64,000 nucleotides of DNA, from positions 1 to 64,000 of the forward strand of contig NZ_CP075189.1 in NCBI RefSeq assembly GCF_020510565.1, in the 5' to 3' direction. The notes beneath the pieces are model-generated. The model saw nothing but the letters and a program-made list of their open reading frames with translations. It searched no databases and was not told the DNA's origin. The stretch's first letter is position 1. Each line of letters begins with the position of its first letter. The stretch is from Ferribacterium limneticum. Lineage in GTDB: Bacteria; Pseudomonadota; Gammaproteobacteria; Burkholderiales; Rhodocyclaceae. The position numbers and the translations under genes were made by a program. Shown here piece after piece: positions 48,487 to 63,842 of the stretch.

Positions 48487-49474
48487 GGGCCACGCCGAAC
48501 CTGGCCTGCACATCGGCCTGAACCGCAGCCATCGTGCGTTTCACGTCGTCACCCGTTGCCCCGCCGCGATTGACCAGCACGAGCGCCTGCTTTTCATACA
48601 TGCCGACCGGGCCGAGGTTTTTCCCTTTCCAGCCAGCCTGTTCGATGAGCCAGCCGGCCGCCAGTTTGACCCGGCCATCGGGCTGCGGGTAGCAGGGCAG
48701 GGTTGGGTGACTGGCCTTGAGCGCTTCGGCCTGCGCCGCTTCGACCACCGGATTGTGGAAAAAACTGCCCGTGTTCGGAATCACCACCGGGTCCGGCAAC
48801 TTGCGCTGGCGCACGGCGACGATGGCCTTGGCGACATCCTGCGCCGTCGGCGTGGTGATGTTTTGTGCCGCCAGTTCCTGATTGACGTCGGCATAACGTA
48901 GGTTGGGCGTCCATGCTTTCGGGTGTCGGAAAATGACTGAGGTGATCGCCATTCGCCCGTTCAAATGCCAGCCTTCCTGCTTGAAAACGCTGTCGCGGTA
49001 GCCGAAACGGCAGTTGTCACGGTCAACCGGAAAAAACGCCTGTTTTTCAAAGTCCCAGGCCGTCAGCGAATGGAAGCATTCCCCGACTTCCAGCCCGTAG
49101 GCGCCGATATTCTGGATCGGTGCCGCGCCGACCGTGCCGGGAATCAGGCTCAGGTTTTCCAGCCCTGGCCAGCCCTGCTGCAAGGTCCATTGCACGAAGT
49201 CATGCCAGTTCTCGCCGGCCCCGGCTTCGATGTAGAAAGCCTCGCTGTCTTCCTTCAACAAGCGCTTGCCGGGGATCGCCATGTGCAGGACGAGGCCGGC
49301 GAAATCGCCGGTCAGCACGAGGTTGCTGCCACCGCCGAGGATGAAGCGGGTTTGGCCGGCCAGCTCCGGCGCCGTCAATTGTTCGGGGGCGGTGATTTTT
49401 CGGTAGGCGGCCGCCTTGCCGGGCAGGGCCAGCGTGTTGAAGGGGGTCAGGTCGACGTTGTGGACGGAATTCAT
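48461..49474 (-). CDS. murB: UDP-N-acetylenolpyruvoylglucosamine reductase MurB
   Basis: MurB is the FAD enzyme that reduces UDP-GlcNAc-enolpyruvate to UDP-MurNAc. The 337 residues contain the FAD-binding [40 protein letters not shown] and the catalytic Ser in [11 protein letters not shown]. This is the type I MurB seen in E. coli. ATG 49474 is chosen because it starts the conserved NTLAL region; the frame opens further upstream to 49537. Repeat copy 9 encodes [11 protein letters not shown] immediately before CRFGYRDS, apparently without changing the family length there. Confidence 0.95.
   Translation of the reverse strand: MNSVHNVDLTPFNTLALPGKAAAYRKITAPEQLTAPELAGQTRFILGGGSNLVLTGDFAGLVLHMAIPGKRLLKEDSEAFYIEAGAGENWHDFVQWTLQQGWPGLENLSLIPGTVGAAPIQNIGAYGLEVGECFHSLTAWDFEKQAFFPVDRDNCRFGYRDSVFKQEGWHLNGRMAITSVIFRHPKAWTPNLRYADVNQELAAQNITTPTAQDVAKAIVAVRQRKLPDPVVIPNTGSFFHNPVVEAAQAEALKASHPTLPCYPQPDGRVKLAAGWLIEQAGWKGKNLGPVGMYEKQALVLVNRGGATGDDVKRTMAAVQADVQARFGVALTPEPIFL
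49012..49051 (-). repeat. Dispersed 40-bp repeat, copy 9 (inside murB)
   Basis: On the minus strand the right half reads TTTTTTCCGGTTGACCGTGA. Sense orientation, frame FFPVDRD. Confidence 0.85.
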
Positions 49475-49611
49475 AGGCGGGATTTTCGTCGATTTCGCGC
49501 CCCGGTTGAAGTTTGCTTGCCGGCTTGACCCCGACATCTTCCTGAGAGTAAAACAGGATCAACAGATGGGGACCGATTTCCGGCCCGCCTGGACAGACCG
49601 CGGCGATCAAA

Positions 49612-51345
49612 ATGAAGCCTCCTGACCGGCATCTCTGGCAACGATTCTGGGCCATAGCCTCGCCTTATTGGCGTCTGGACGAAAAGTTCAAGGCATGGGG
49701 TTTGCTCACCCTGCTTGTTCTGCTGCTGCTTGGCCAGACCCGTTTTGCCGTGCTCTTTAACGAGCAGACCGGGGAATTCACCTCGGCGCTGGCGGCGCGC
49801 GACGAGGAGCGTTTCTGGACGTCGATCAAGTTTTGTCTGTGGTTGCTGATCGCTGCCGTACCGATCTACGCCCTTTATTATTTCGTTCGCGACACGCTCG
49901 GCATCCACTGGCGGCGCTGGCTGACCCACCGCTTTCTCGATAGCTATTTCAGTCACCGGCATTTCTACGAACTGAATGCCAATGCCGGCATCGACAATCC
50001 TGATCAGCGCGTCGCCGAAGACATCAACACCTTCACCCAGCGTTCGCTCTATTTCCTGCTCATTTTCATTGGCTCGGTGCTGCAACTGGTCGCCTTCAGC
50101 ACCGTTCTCTGGTCGATTTCGCGGGAACTGGTCTATTTCCTGGTTTTCTACGCCACGGCCGGCACGCTGGTGACCATTTTCGTCTTCGGCAACCGGCTCA
50201 TGACTCTGAATTTTCACCAGTTACGCCGCGAGGCCGATTTTCGTTTCAGCCTCGTCCGCATCCGCGAGAACGCCGAATCGATTGCCCTGTATCGCGGCGA
50301 GGCGCAGGAGTTGCAACAGGTCAGGCAACGTTTCGCCGCCGCCTTCAAGAATTTCAAGCGCCTGATCCGCAGCCAGCTCGGGCTCAATTTCTTCCAGCAC
50401 GCCTACGGTTTGCTGACCATCGTTTTGCCCAGCGCCATCATCGCCTCCCGGGTGATTTCGGGCGAGCTCGAAGTCGGCCGGGCTATCCAGGCGGCTGGCG
50501 CCTTTGCCGCCGTGCTCGCTGCCTTCTCGCTGATCGTCGAGAATTTCGAAACCCTGAGCCGCTTCGCCGCCGGCATCGACCGGCTCGATGCCCTGGCTCG
50601 TTTCCTTCCCGGCCATCCGGCCGGGCACGTCGGCAGTGCCAATACCATCCTGTCGGTCGATGCCGCTCACGTGACCCTCGACAACGTCACCCTGCAGACG
50701 CCGAATTACGAGCGAACCTTGATCCGGAATCTGTCCATTGACATCCGGCCCGGGCAAAACCTGATGATCGTCGGCCAGAGTGGCAGCGGCAAGAGCTCGC
50801 TGCTGCGCGCCATTGCCGGCATCTGGTACGCCGGCAGCGGCACCATTTTCCGGCCGCAGCCCAACGACATCCTGTTCCTGCCCCAGCAGCCCTACATGCT
50901 GCTCGGCACGCTGCGCAGCCAGTTGCTCTACCCGCACAAAGGGCGCTCGTTTCCCGACGCCCAACTGCTCAAGGTGCTGGAAAGGGTGAACCTGCCGGAT
51001 CTGGCCACCCGTTTTGGCGGGCTCGATACCGAGATGGACTGGCAGAAAGTGCTCTCGGTCGGCGAGCAGCAGCGCCTGGCCTTTGCCCGCATCCTGCTCA
51101 GCAAACCGCGCTTCGCCATTCTCGACGAAGCGACCAGCGCCCTCGACAGCGCCAATGAGACGGCGCTTTACCAGCAACTGCAGCAGATGAACACGACGCT
51201 GATCAGCGTCGCCCATCGTCCGGCCATCCTCCAGTACCACAAGCAGGTGCTGGAGCTGGTGGGCGATAGCCAATGGCAGTTCTACGAAGCCGAAGCCTAT
51301 TGTTTCAAGGCGGACGACACCGATAACCAGGCGTCGTCCGTTTGA
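49612..51345 (+). CDS. YddA/SbmA-BacA-type ABC transporter (fused permease-ATPase)
   Basis: The 577-residue half-transporter has a membrane domain (about 25-310) with roughly six helices of the SbmA/BacA-like type, including LGIHWRRWLTHRFLDSYFSHR and NPDQRVAEDINTFTQRSL, and a C-terminal ABC ATPase (about 345-565) with GQSGSGKSSLLRA, LSVGEQQRLAFARIL and AILDEATSALD. Homologues import or export peptides and related compounds, and one branch takes up cobalamin in mycobacteria. The substrate here is unknown; the cobalamin-dependent metH next door is a coincidence worth noting only. Confidence 0.9.
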   Translation: MKPPDRHLWQRFWAIASPYWRLDEKFKAWGLLTLLVLLLLGQTRFAVLFNEQTGEFTSALAARDEERFWTSIKFCLWLLIAAVPIYALYYFVRDTLGIHWRRWLTHRFLDSYFSHRHFYELNANAGIDNPDQRVAEDINTFTQRSLYFLLIFIGSVLQLVAFSTVLWSISRELVYFLVFYATAGTLVTIFVFGNRLMTLNFHQLRREADFRFSLVRIRENAESIALYRGEAQELQQVRQRFAAAFKNFKRLIRSQLGLNFFQHAYGLLTIVLPSAIIASRVISGELEVGRAIQAAGAFAAVLAAFSLIVENFETLSRFAAGIDRLDALARFLPGHPAGHVGSANTILSVDAAHVTLDNVTLQTPNYERTLIRNLSIDIRPGQNLMIVGQSGSGKSSLLRAIAGIWYAGSGTIFRPQPNDILFLPQQPYMLLGTLRSQLLYPHKGRSFPDAQLLKVLERVNLPDLATRFGGLDTEMDWQKVLSVGEQQRLAFARILLSKPRFAILDEATSALDSANETALYQQLQQMNTTLISVAHRPAILQYHKQVLELVGDSQWQFYEAEAYCFKADDTDNQASSV

Positions 51346-51348
51346 GAA

Positions 51349-55011
<3,663 letters not shown>

Positions 55012-55088
55012 GGATCACCTCGGCAAAGCAAATAACACCAGGGACGCCGCAAAAGACAAACGGCGTCGCAAACCGGCTTGGGAGTAAG

Positions 55089-55175
55089 GTTTGCGAGCGC
55101 CGTTGAACATTGCCGAGCCTGGCCCCGTAATTCACAAACAGCGTGAAAAGGGTCGCAGCGCTCCTCGGCAGAGTG
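55089..55175 (-). ncRNA. S-adenosylhomocysteine riboswitch upstream of metH
   Basis: On the minus strand the leader has the conserved SAH-aptamer blocks in order: CCGAGGAGCGCTGCGACC, then GCCAGGCTCGG, then AACGGCGCTC. The CCGAG and CTCGG segments can pair as the pseudoknot, and GAGCGC with GGCGCTC as P1. The aptamer ends about 75 bases before the metH ATG, with further hairpin-forming sequence (GCAAACC/GGTTTGC; GACGCCG/CGGCGTC) between. In known cases SAH binding turns on recycling genes, fitting metH control by the methylation by-product. Confidence 0.88.
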
Positions 55176-55266
55176 CACAGTTTACCGGCCATGCTGCCGG
55201 ATGCCAAGTTAAGCGACTGATTTAGTGGAAAAGGCCCGCATCACTGGCGGCTATCGGCCTGGCAAC

Positions 55267-56826
55267 TCAGGTCACTTTGCCGGAAAAGACGGACACTGTG
55301 CTGCGCCCGTGATCCTTTCCCTCATACATGGCGATGTCCGCTGCCTTGCGTAGCACGTCGAGATTGGTGCCGTGCGTCGGGCAAATGGCAATGCCGATGC
55401 TGCACGATAGGCGGACCACGCCGGCTGTCGTCTCGATGGGCTCTGAAACGGCGGCCAGCACTTTCTTGCCGACATTTTCGGCATCTTCCGGACTTTGCAC
55501 GTTGGCCAGCAGGATGACGAATTCGTCCCCGCCATGGCGCGCCACCGTGTCGCAGCTACGGAGTTCGCCGGCCATCCGGCTGGCGCAGGCAACCAGCACC
55601 TGGTCGCCGACGTCGTGGCCGTGCCGGTCGTTGATTTCCTTGAAGTAGTCGAGATCGGCCAGCATCAGGGCAAACGAATGGCCGTTGCGTTGCCAGTTGC
55701 GCAAGGCGTGTTCGAATCGATCGGTGAAAAGGAAACGGTTGGGCAGGCTGGTCAGCAGGTCATGCGTGGCCAGGTAGGCCGAGCGCTCCTGCTCGACTTC
55801 GGCGCGGTCGAGGCTCAGGTAGTGGCGGATGGTGACCCAGGGGACGACGAGCAGGGCACCGCCGAGCAGGAGCAGGATCATGAGCTTCTCGGGCTGCAGG
55901 AAATCGCCCCACAACAACTGGCGGGCAAAGCGTATCTGCGTCGGCTGCGACGAATTGTCGATGCCCAGCTGGCGCGCGAAATTCGGCAGGATCAGGTGCT
56001 CGAGACCGCCGGCTTCCGGGGCGTTTTGCTCGAAGAGAAGCGTTTCCGGATTACCGGGTGAAACGATGGAGGCCGAAATGCTGATGTTGGCGTAATCGGG
56101 CTCCCTGCTTCTGGCCGGGATCAGGGCCTGGGTCTTGACGAGTAGCAAGGCCATCATCGTGTCGCCGAAGAAATTGAGTTCGGACGGCACCTTGCCGGCG
56201 GGGCGATTCACTTCCTGGAGCAGGATGTAGGCGCCGCCGCCTTCGTACAGGCTGAACACAGGCGAGACGACGGGCTTGATGTTGCGCTGGGCAAGGGCCA
56301 CCGTCCGCGACAAATAGTCGACCGTTTCGAGGCGTACGCCGTAAATCGCCCGGGCTTCGGGGAGCGCCGGATACATGAAGAGGATGGGCCAGGTCACCCT
56401 CTTCCGGGGATCTTCCTGAAACGTTCGTCCGGTGATTTCGGCGAAATCCTTGATCGAGAAATCGGCTCGCCATATTTTGCGCAACGAGGCCTGAAAAGCC
56501 GCTTCGTCGTCGAGGTCGAGCTTGCGGGCGACTTCGATCATGTAAATGTGGGGATAGGCGGAGGCGGCCGAGGCGGCGTAGCGCATGGTTGCGTCAGTAT
56601 CGCTGCGGTCCACCGCCTGCAGAAACGCCGAAAACCCGGCGAGAACGGCTTCGTTGGTATCGAGCTTGTGTTTGATGTCGCTGACCAGCAGCCTGGCATC
56701 GACGTCGAATTTCGCCTCCCAGCGGTTGATTTCCGCCGACAACAGCGTGTGCGTGACGATGGCGATGGTGCCCAGCCAGGCGGCGAGCAGGATCAGAAGT
56801 GTGGGGCGAAAGCGTGGGCGAGACAT
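55267..56826 (-). CDS. CHASE-domain diguanylate cyclase
   Basis: The 519-residue membrane protein has an N-terminal helix (about 8-28), a periplasmic CHASE-type ligand domain (about 40-305), a second helix (about 315-335) and a GGDEF domain (about 350-515). The active site GGDEF is intact in ARHGGDEFVILL, and an RxxD inhibitory site (RSCD) lies five residues before it, so c-di-GMP synthesis with product inhibition is expected. The gene is transcribed on its own. The start ATG 56826 lacks a strong ribosome site. Confidence 0.92.
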   Translation of the reverse strand: MSRPRFRPTLLILLAAWLGTIAIVTHTLLSAEINRWEAKFDVDARLLVSDIKHKLDTNEAVLAGFSAFLQAVDRSDTDATMRYAASAASAYPHIYMIEVARKLDLDDEAAFQASLRKIWRADFSIKDFAEITGRTFQEDPRKRVTWPILFMYPALPEARAIYGVRLETVDYLSRTVALAQRNIKPVVSPVFSLYEGGGAYILLQEVNRPAGKVPSELNFFGDTMMALLLVKTQALIPARSREPDYANISISASIVSPGNPETLLFEQNAPEAGGLEHLILPNFARQLGIDNSSQPTQIRFARQLLWGDFLQPEKLMILLLLGGALLVVPWVTIRHYLSLDRAEVEQERSAYLATHDLLTSLPNRFLFTDRFEHALRNWQRNGHSFALMLADLDYFKEINDRHGHDVGDQVLVACASRMAGELRSCDTVARHGGDEFVILLANVQSPEDAENVGKKVLAAVSEPIETTAGVVRLSCSIGIAICPTHGTNLDVLRKAADIAMYEGKDHGRSTVSVFSGKVT

Positions 56827-56926
56827 GATGAAATCCGCAATTTTCTCGAATGTCTCATTGACCTTCGGCGCTGTAAATATCCCCTCTGGATTACCCTAGG
56901 GCCTGTCGGATCGCAGGCGGCACGGC

Positions 56927-58926
56927 TCAAGCCAGCGGTTCGCAGCGCAGCCAGACGGTAAAACGGGCGCCGGCGCCGGGGGCGCTGCTTGCCGTCAGGT
57001 GGCCGCCGTAGCGTTCGATGAGGTTCTTGCTGACCCACAGGCCGAGGCCGTTGCCGCCGGGTTTCTTGGCCGTGAAGAAGGGTTCGAACAGGTGCTCGAG
57101 GTCGGCCTTGCTGATGCCCGGGCCGGAGTCCTCGACATAGAGCTGGATGCCGACCGGCATGTCGGCCTCGTCCCAGTCGTCGACGGTAATTCTCAATACG
57201 CCGCCCTCGGGCATGGCCTGGATGGCGTTGACCAGCAGGTTGATGACGACCTGCTGCAGCTCGTTCTTGTTGCAGATGATCTGGCGGGTCGACTCGACGT
57301 GCTGTTCGATGGCGATGTTGCCGGTCTTCAACAGGTGACGAACGAGGAGCAGGCTGTCCTGGATCAGCTGGGCCGGATCGGTCGGTTCGAGATAGCCGAC
57401 GTAATCCTGCGGCCGGGCGAATTGCAGTAGTTTGGCGACAATCAGCCGGATGCGCTGGACCTGCTCGTGGATCAGCCTGATTTCCGGCGCGACGGGTTCG
57501 GCCTGCGGGCCGAGCAGGTCGCGCAGGACGTCGAGGTTGCCCTGGATGACGGCGATCGGGTTGTTGATTTCGTGGGCGATGCCGGCCGTCAGCTGGCCGA
57601 TGGCGGCGAGTTTTTCATTCATGACAAGTTGCGACTGGGCGGCCTTGAGGTCCGCCACGGCCTGCTCCAATTCGGCCGTGCGTTCCGCCACCTTGGCGTC
57701 GAGCGAGGCGCCCCAGCGCTTGAGCGAGGTGGCCTGGGCCTGCAGGCGGTCGAGCATGCGGTCGAAGTGGGCGGCGACGACGCCGAGCTCATCCTGGCTG
57801 GCCACTGCGCCGACGCGGGCTTCGTCCTGGCCGTTTTCGATGGCATGCATGGTGGCGTGCATGCGCTCGATCGGCTTGAAGACGCGGCGCGCCCAAAGCA
57901 CGGCAAAGATGCCGGCGATCAGCATGGCCAGCGCGAAGAGCACGATTAGGCCGGCGAAGGCCTGTTTGCGGGCATCGACGAAGGGGCCTTCGAGGAAGCC
58001 GACATAGAGCATGCCGATGCGTTGCTGGCGGCTGTCGAGCAGCGGTTCGTAGGCCGAGACGTACCAGTCGCTGACGACGAAGGCGCGATCGAGCCAGGTC
58101 TGGCCGGCGCCGAGCACGGTGTCGTAGACCGCTTGGGAAACGCGAGTGCCGATGGCCCGGGTGTCGCCAAACAGCCGGACGTTGGTGGCGACGCGCACGT
58201 CGCCGAGGAACAGCGTTGCCGTGCCGAGACTGCCGAAGGGCAGGGCCCCCTCGGGGTAAACGATGGCGTTGAGGTGGTCGATGAAATCGAGATTCTTGTT
58301 GAGTAGCACGCCGCCAGCCAGCACGCCGACCAGTCGGCCATTGGCATCGTGCACCGGAGCGGCCGAGTGGATGACCAGGCCGCGCGTTTCGGCTGTACGC
58401 GGGTCGGGCCGGGCATTCGCCGTGGTAACGATGGTGGTGTGGGCGCGGGCCGCCAGTTCGGGTTTGATCGAAATCAGTTGCGCGGCGGAGAAGACTTCCG
58501 TTTCGGTGCTCGCCTTGCCGGCCAGCGCCGCGGCGATGACTGACCAGGTAGCGGCATCCTGTTTGCTACGGTCAACGTCAAAAAAGTGCAAAAAATCAAG
58601 TTTGTATTCGAGCTGCGTCGAGTCGAGCAGCTTGGCCACGGCCATTTCCTGGCGGCTGGCGGTGTTGCGCAGCGCCCGCGCCAGCCGTTCGGAGGCGGCC
58701 AGGCTGGCCACCGAACGGCCGACGCCATCGGTCACCCGTTCGAAATAGCCGTGGGCGACGGCGAGGTCGGAGCGCACTTTGGTGACGAGCAGACGGTCGA
58801 GATAGTCTCCACCCCAATAGGCCAGCGCGGCCATCGTCAGCGGCAGCACGATGCCGAGCGGGATCAGTGCCAGCAGCAGGAGCCGGGCGCGGATGGAGCG
58901 CCGGATCGGCGGGGTCTCCGGGGGGG

Positions 58927-58948
<22 letters not shown>
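56927..58948 (-). CDS. Cache-domain sensor histidine kinase
   Basis: The 673-residue kinase has a membrane helix at about 22-44, a periplasmic Cache-type sensor domain (about 50-325), a second helix (about 330-350), a HAMP domain, a coiled coil (about 400-450), HisKA with GIAHEINNPIAVIQGN and a HATPase domain with GGNGLGLWVSKNLI. It starts with GTG 58948 and overlaps the regulator gene by 22 bases, so it is the cognate kinase. A run of seven C lies just inside the start. Repeat copy 11 encodes LDFLHFFDVDRSKQ in the sensor domain. Confidence 0.93.
58561..58599 (-). repeat. Dispersed repeat, copy 11 (inside the Cache kinase gene)
   Basis: On the minus strand it reads TTGATTTTTTGCAC then TTTTGACGTTGACCGTAGCA. 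Sense orientation, frame FFDVDRS. Confidence 0.7.
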
Positions 58949-60285
<1,337 letters not shown>

Positions 60286-60393
60286 GATCGTTATTTTGGT
60301 GATTTCCGGCTGATTTTCGCATGCCTCGGCAGCCGGGTGGCGGGTCATTTTGTCTGCCCGGTGCGCCGAAATGTCGCAATGCCGGGCCGGCTA

Positions 60394-60433
60394 TTTCGAT
60401 TTTGGCCGTTTTTTCCGGTCGACCGTAGCAGGC
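60394..60433 (+). repeat. Dispersed 40-bp repeat, copy 12 (intergenic)
   Basis: Reads TTTCGATTTTGGCC then GTTTTTTCCGGTCGACCGTA. It lies in the divergent promoter region, just before the -10-containing inverted repeat. Confidence 0.85.
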
Positions 60434-60440
60434 ACCGAAA

Positions 60441-60475
60441 TTGCTGCGACCAAGCGCCGGCTATAATGCCGGCGC
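60441..60475 (+). promoter_or_regulatory. Promoter with -10 box inside a perfect inverted repeat
   Basis: A consensus TATAAT (60462-60467) is the loop between GCGCCGGC (60454-60461) and GCCGGCGC (60468-60475). A weak -35 TTGCTG (60441-60446) sits 15 bases upstream, which is short. The symmetric frame suggests that a repressor binds directly over the -10 box. It is about 110 bases before the PhnD-like ATG. Confidence 0.55.
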
Positions 60476-60573
60476 GCGGTCTGCGTACCGCATTGAAATG
60501 GTGGCACCCCGGTGCCTTGTAAGCTGCCGTGACATCCGCACGGCGGCGGTTGCTGTATAAATCGGAGTACAAC

Positions 60574-61455
60574 ATGAGCTTTTCCCCACTGCGCCGCGCG
60601 GCGCTCAAGGGCGCGGTCGCCTGCGCTTTCGCTGCCTCACTTACCGCCGGCTTGCCGGCCTTTGCCGACGAAGCCATCCTGCGCGTCTCGGCCATTCCCG
60701 ACGAAGCACCGACCGAGCTGCAACGCAAGTTCGCTCCGCTCGGCAAATACCTCGAAGCGCAGACCGGCATGAAGGTCGTGTTCACCCCGGTGACCGACTA
60801 CGCCGCCGTCGTCGAATCGCTGGCCACCAGGAAGATCGACCTCGCCTGGCTCGGCGGCTTCACCTTCGTGCAGGCCAAGATCCGCACCAACGGCACGGCC
60901 ATCCCCATCGCCCAGCGCGAGGAGGATGCCCGCTTCACTTCCAAGTTCATCACCGCCGACCCGAGCATCAAGACGGTGGCCGACCTCAAGGGCAAGACCT
61001 TCGCCTTCGGCGCGCCGTCGTCGACCTCGGGCAGCCTGATGCCGCGTTTCTTCCTGCAGCAAGCCGGCCTCAATCCGGAAAAGGATTTCAAGAACGTCGC
61101 CTACTCGGGCGCCCATGACGCGACCGTCGCCTTCGTCGCCGCCGGCAAGGCCGAAGCTGGCGTGCTCAACGCCTCGGTCTGGGACAAGCTGGTTGAAGCG
61201 AAGAAGGTCGATACCGACAAGGTTCGCGTCTTCTCGACGACGCCGCCTTACTTCGATTACAACTGGACGGTGCGCGGCGATCTCGATCCGGTCGTCGTCA
61301 AGAAGCTGACCGACGCCTTCCTCAAACTCGACCCGGCCAACCCGGAACACAAGGAAATCCTCGCCCTGCAACGCGCCGCCAAGTTCATTCCGACCAAAAA
61401 GGAGAACTACGACGGTATCGAAAAGGCAGCCCACGCTGCCGGCTTGTTGAAGTGA
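60574..61455 (+). CDS. PhnD-family substrate-binding protein (possibly selenate/oxyanion)
   Basis: The 293-residue periplasmic protein has a signal peptide (about 1-31, ending PAFA) and a PhnD-type binding fold. Segments [45 protein letters not shown] and [16 protein letters not shown] follow the phosphonate/phosphite-binding family pattern. The [13 protein letters not shown] form recalls proteins annotated as putative selenate-binding, but I could not verify this. ATG 60574 follows GGAG. It is translationally coupled to the ATPase gene (GTGA overlap). Confidence 0.85.
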   Translation: MSFSPLRRAALKGAVACAFAASLTAGLPAFADEAILRVSAIPDEAPTELQRKFAPLGKYLEAQTGMKVVFTPVTDYAAVVESLATRKIDLAWLGGFTFVQAKIRTNGTAIPIAQREEDARFTSKFITADPSIKTVADLKGKTFAFGAPSSTSGSLMPRFFLQQAGLNPEKDFKNVAYSGAHDATVAFVAAGKAEAGVLNASVWDKLVEAKKVDTDKVRVFSTTPPYFDYNWTVRGDLDPVVVKKLTDAFLKLDPANPEHKEILALQRAAKFIPTKKENYDGIEKAAHAAGLLK

Positions 61456-62279
61456 GTTTTTGCTTGAACGGCGTGGGGCTGACCCACGCCAATGGCTTTG
61501 CCGCGCTGGATGGCATCACGCTCAAGGCGGAAAAGGGCGAGCGCATCGCCCTGATCGGCCCCTCAGGCGCTGGCAAGACCTCGCTGCTCTCGGTGCTCGG
61601 CACGGCGCTGGCGCCGACGGCTGGCACGGCCGACATTTTGGAATTTGGCCAAAATTTCGGGTTGACCGTAGCAACCGCCAAACTGCGCGCCCGCATCGGC
61701 ACCGTCCATCAAGCGCCGCCGATTCCCGGCCGGCAACGCGTCGTGACCGCCGTACTGGCCGGCAAGCTCGGCCAATGGCCGGCCTGGAAGTCGCTGGCCT
61801 CGCTGCTCTACCCGCTCGACATCCCGGGAGCCCGCGCCGCGCTCGAACGCGTCGACCTCGCCGACAAGCTGTTCGCCCGTTGCGACCAGCTCTCCGGCGG
61901 CCAGTTGCAGCGCGTTGGCATCGCCCGCGTGCTCTACCAGCAGCCTGAACTGATCCTCGCCGACGAACCGGTCTCCGCCCTCGACCCGACGCTGGCCCTG
62001 GCCACCATCCGCTTGCTCATCGCCGACGCCGCAGCGCGCGGCGCAACGCTGGTCGCCAGCCTGCACGCCGTCGATCTGGCGCTCGGCAATTTCTCGCGCA
62101 TCGTCGGTGTCAGGGCCGGGCAGATTGCCTTCGACCTGCCGGCCGGCGACGTCAGCGTGCCGCTGCTGCATTACCTCTACGCCAGCGAAGGCGATGAACT
62201 GCCGGTGCAGGCGCACGAACCGCATTTCCTGTCGCAATCTGCCGCCAACGACGCGGCGACGCGCGCCGCATGTTGTTGA
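61452..62279 (+). CDS. PhnC-type ABC transporter ATPase
   Basis: The 275-residue ATPase powers the adjacent permease. It has Walker [10 protein letters not shown], signature [13 protein letters not shown], Walker [13 protein letters not shown] and the H-loop in SLHAVD. It starts with GTG 61452, overlapping the binding-protein stop. The C-terminal 35 residues are unlike typical PhnC. Repeat copy 13 encodes [15 protein letters not shown] between Walker A and the Q-loop, a surface-loop region in the fold. Confidence 0.92.
   Translation: MSFCLNGVGLTHANGFAALDGITLKAEKGERIALIGPSGAGKTSLLSVLGTALAPTAGTADILEFGQNFGLTVATAKLRARIGTVHQAPPIPGRQRVVTAVLAGKLGQWPAWKSLASLLYPLDIPGARAALERVDLADKLFARCDQLSGGQLQRVGIARVLYQQPELILADEPVSALDPTLALATIRLLIADAAARGATLVASLHAVDLALGNFSRIVGVRAGQIAFDLPAGDVSVPLLHYLYASEGDELPVQAHEPHFLSQSAANDAATRAACC
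61637..61676 (+). repeat. Dispersed 40-bp repeat, copy 13 (inside the ATPase gene)
   Basis: Reads TTTGGAATTTGGCC then ATTTCGGGTTGACCGTAGCA. Sense orientation, frame GLTVA. Confidence 0.85.
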
Positions 62280-63826
62280 ACCCTGCCGAGCGCGACCCCG
62301 CCGCCCGCAGCCGCCTGATCGGCGCGCTGGCCACGCTGGTCGTCCTCTGGCCGCTCTTTCAGGCTGCCGAGGTCAAGCCCGGTGTGTTGTTCGATCCGGG
62401 CAACCTCAAGGTCATCGGCAACTTCCTGGCCGGCTTCCTGCCGCCCGAAACCGGCGCCGAGTTCATGGGCTATCTGGCCAAGGCAACGCTCGAAACCCTG
62501 GCCATCGCCACGGCCGGCATGGCGCTGGCCTTCCTGATCGCCGTGCCGATGGGCTATCTGGCGACCGGCGCCGGGCGCGAGCAGCCGACGCTCAACCCCG
62601 TCACGCGCAGCCTGCTGACTATCCTGCGCGGCATCCCCGAGCTGGTCTGGGCCCTCGTTTTCGTCCGCGTCTTCGGCCTCGGCCCGGCGGCCGGCGTGCT
62701 GGCGCTGGGCCTGACTTACGGCGGCATGCTGGCCAAGGTCTATGCCGAAATTCTCGAATCGGTCGATGCCGCCCCAGCCCGGGCGCTCCGCCACAACGGC
62801 GCCGGCCGGCCGCTGGCCATCCTCTATGGGCTGATCCCGCAGGCCTCGAAGGAGCTGGCCTCGTATACGGTCTATCGCTGGGAATGCGCCATCCGCGCCT
62901 CGGTGGTGATGGGCTTCGTCGGCGCCGGCGGCCTCGGCCAGCTCATGGATCAGGCCATGAAAATGCTCAACGGCGGCGAAGCGGCGACCATCCTGTTTGC
63001 CTTCATGGTCCTCGTTTTCGCCGCCGACGGTTTCTCGGGCTGGCTGCGCCGGGCCCTCGACACACCGCCGGCCAACCGCGCCTCGCCCTTCGGCTGGCGT
63101 AGCGGCGGGCTCGGGCTGGTGCTGGTCGTCAGCATCGTCGCCAGCTTCAATTATTTGGAAATTGGCCTGAAATCCCTGTTGACCGTGGAAGCCGCCCGCA
63201 GCATTGGCGAATTCGTCGCCGGCTTCTTTCCGCCCGATTTGTCGGCCGAGTGGCTGGCCAAGGTCGGCAAGGGCATCTGGGAAACGCTTGCCATCTCGGT
63301 TGTCGGCACCTTGCTCGCCGCCGTCGCCGGCCTGCTGCTGGCGCTACCGAAATGGCGGGCGCCGTTCAGCTTCCTGCTCAACACCCTGCGCTCGGTGCCG
63401 GAACTCGTCTGGGCCACCATCACCGCGCTGGCCGTCGGCCTCGGCCCTTTCGCCGGCGCGCTGGCCTTGGCCCTGCACACAACCGGCGTCCTCGGTCGCC
63501 TCTACGCCGAAGCCCTCGACAACGCCCCGCCGACCCCCGGCCTGGCCCTGCGTCTGGCCGGCGCTCCGGGCGGCTTCGCCTTCCTCTACGGCACCTTGCC
63601 CGGCGCCGCCCCGCAGCTCATCGCCTACACGCTCTACCGCTGGGAAATGAACATCCGCATGGCCGCCATCCTCGGCTTCGTCGGCGCCGGCGGGCTCGGC
63701 CAACTGCTTTATTTCGAACTCTCGCTGTTCCACCACGCCCAGGCATCGACGGTGATCATCGCCATGTTGCTGCTGTCGATTGCCGTCGATCAGGCCAGTG
63801 CGTGGTTGCGGCGAAAAATGCACTGA
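62270..63826 (+). CDS. Fused double PhnE-type ABC permease
   Basis: The 518-residue membrane protein consists of two homologous permease halves (about 1-260 and 270-518), each with about six helices and the EAA-type loop that contacts the ATPase. Paired segments include [19 protein letters not shown] / [19 protein letters not shown], and [20 protein letters not shown] / [20 protein letters not shown]. Most relatives encode one PhnE that dimerises, so this is an internal duplication and fusion. It overlaps the ATPase gene by 10 bases. Repeat copy 14 lies at the junction of the two halves. Confidence 0.93.
   Translation: MLLNPAERDPAARSRLIGALATLVVLWPLFQAAEVKPGVLFDPGNLKVIGNFLAGFLPPETGAEFMGYLAKATLETLAIATAGMALAFLIAVPMGYLATGAGREQPTLNPVTRSLLTILRGIPELVWALVFVRVFGLGPAAGVLALGLTYGGMLAKVYAEILESVDAAPARALRHNGAGRPLAILYGLIPQASKELASYTVYRWECAIRASVVMGFVGAGGLGQLMDQAMKMLNGGEAATILFAFMVLVFAADGFSGWLRRALDTPPANRASPFGWRSGGLGLVLVVSIVASFNYLEIGLKSLLTVEAARSIGEFVAGFFPPDLSAEWLAKVGKGIWETLAISVVGTLLAAVAGLLLALPKWRAPFSFLLNTLRSVPELVWATITALAVGLGPFAGALALALHTTGVLGRLYAEALDNAPPTPGLALRLAGAPGGFAFLYGTLPGAAPQLIAYTLYRWEMNIRMAAILGFVGAGGLGQLLYFELSLFHHAQASTVIIAMLLLSIAVDQASAWLRRKMH
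63154..63193 (+). repeat. Dispersed 40-bp repeat, copy 14 (inside the permease gene)
   Basis: Reads TTTGGAAATTGGCC then GAAATCCCTGTTGACCGTGG. Sense orientation, frame LLTVEA, at the junction between the permease halves. Confidence 0.7.
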
Positions 63827-63842
63827 ACCTCGGAGATTTATC

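Noticed and set aside
48536..48550. Possible sixth parS (GCGTTTCACGTCGTC) inside murB
   Set aside because: The right half does not match; only GTTTCACGT is shared.
60502..60517. Possible sigma-54 promoter before the PhnD-type gene (TGGCACCCCGGTGCC)
   Set aside because: The GG and GC elements are nine bases apart instead of ten and the surrounding bases do not fit. It is better read as a GGCACC/GGTGCC inverted repeat.
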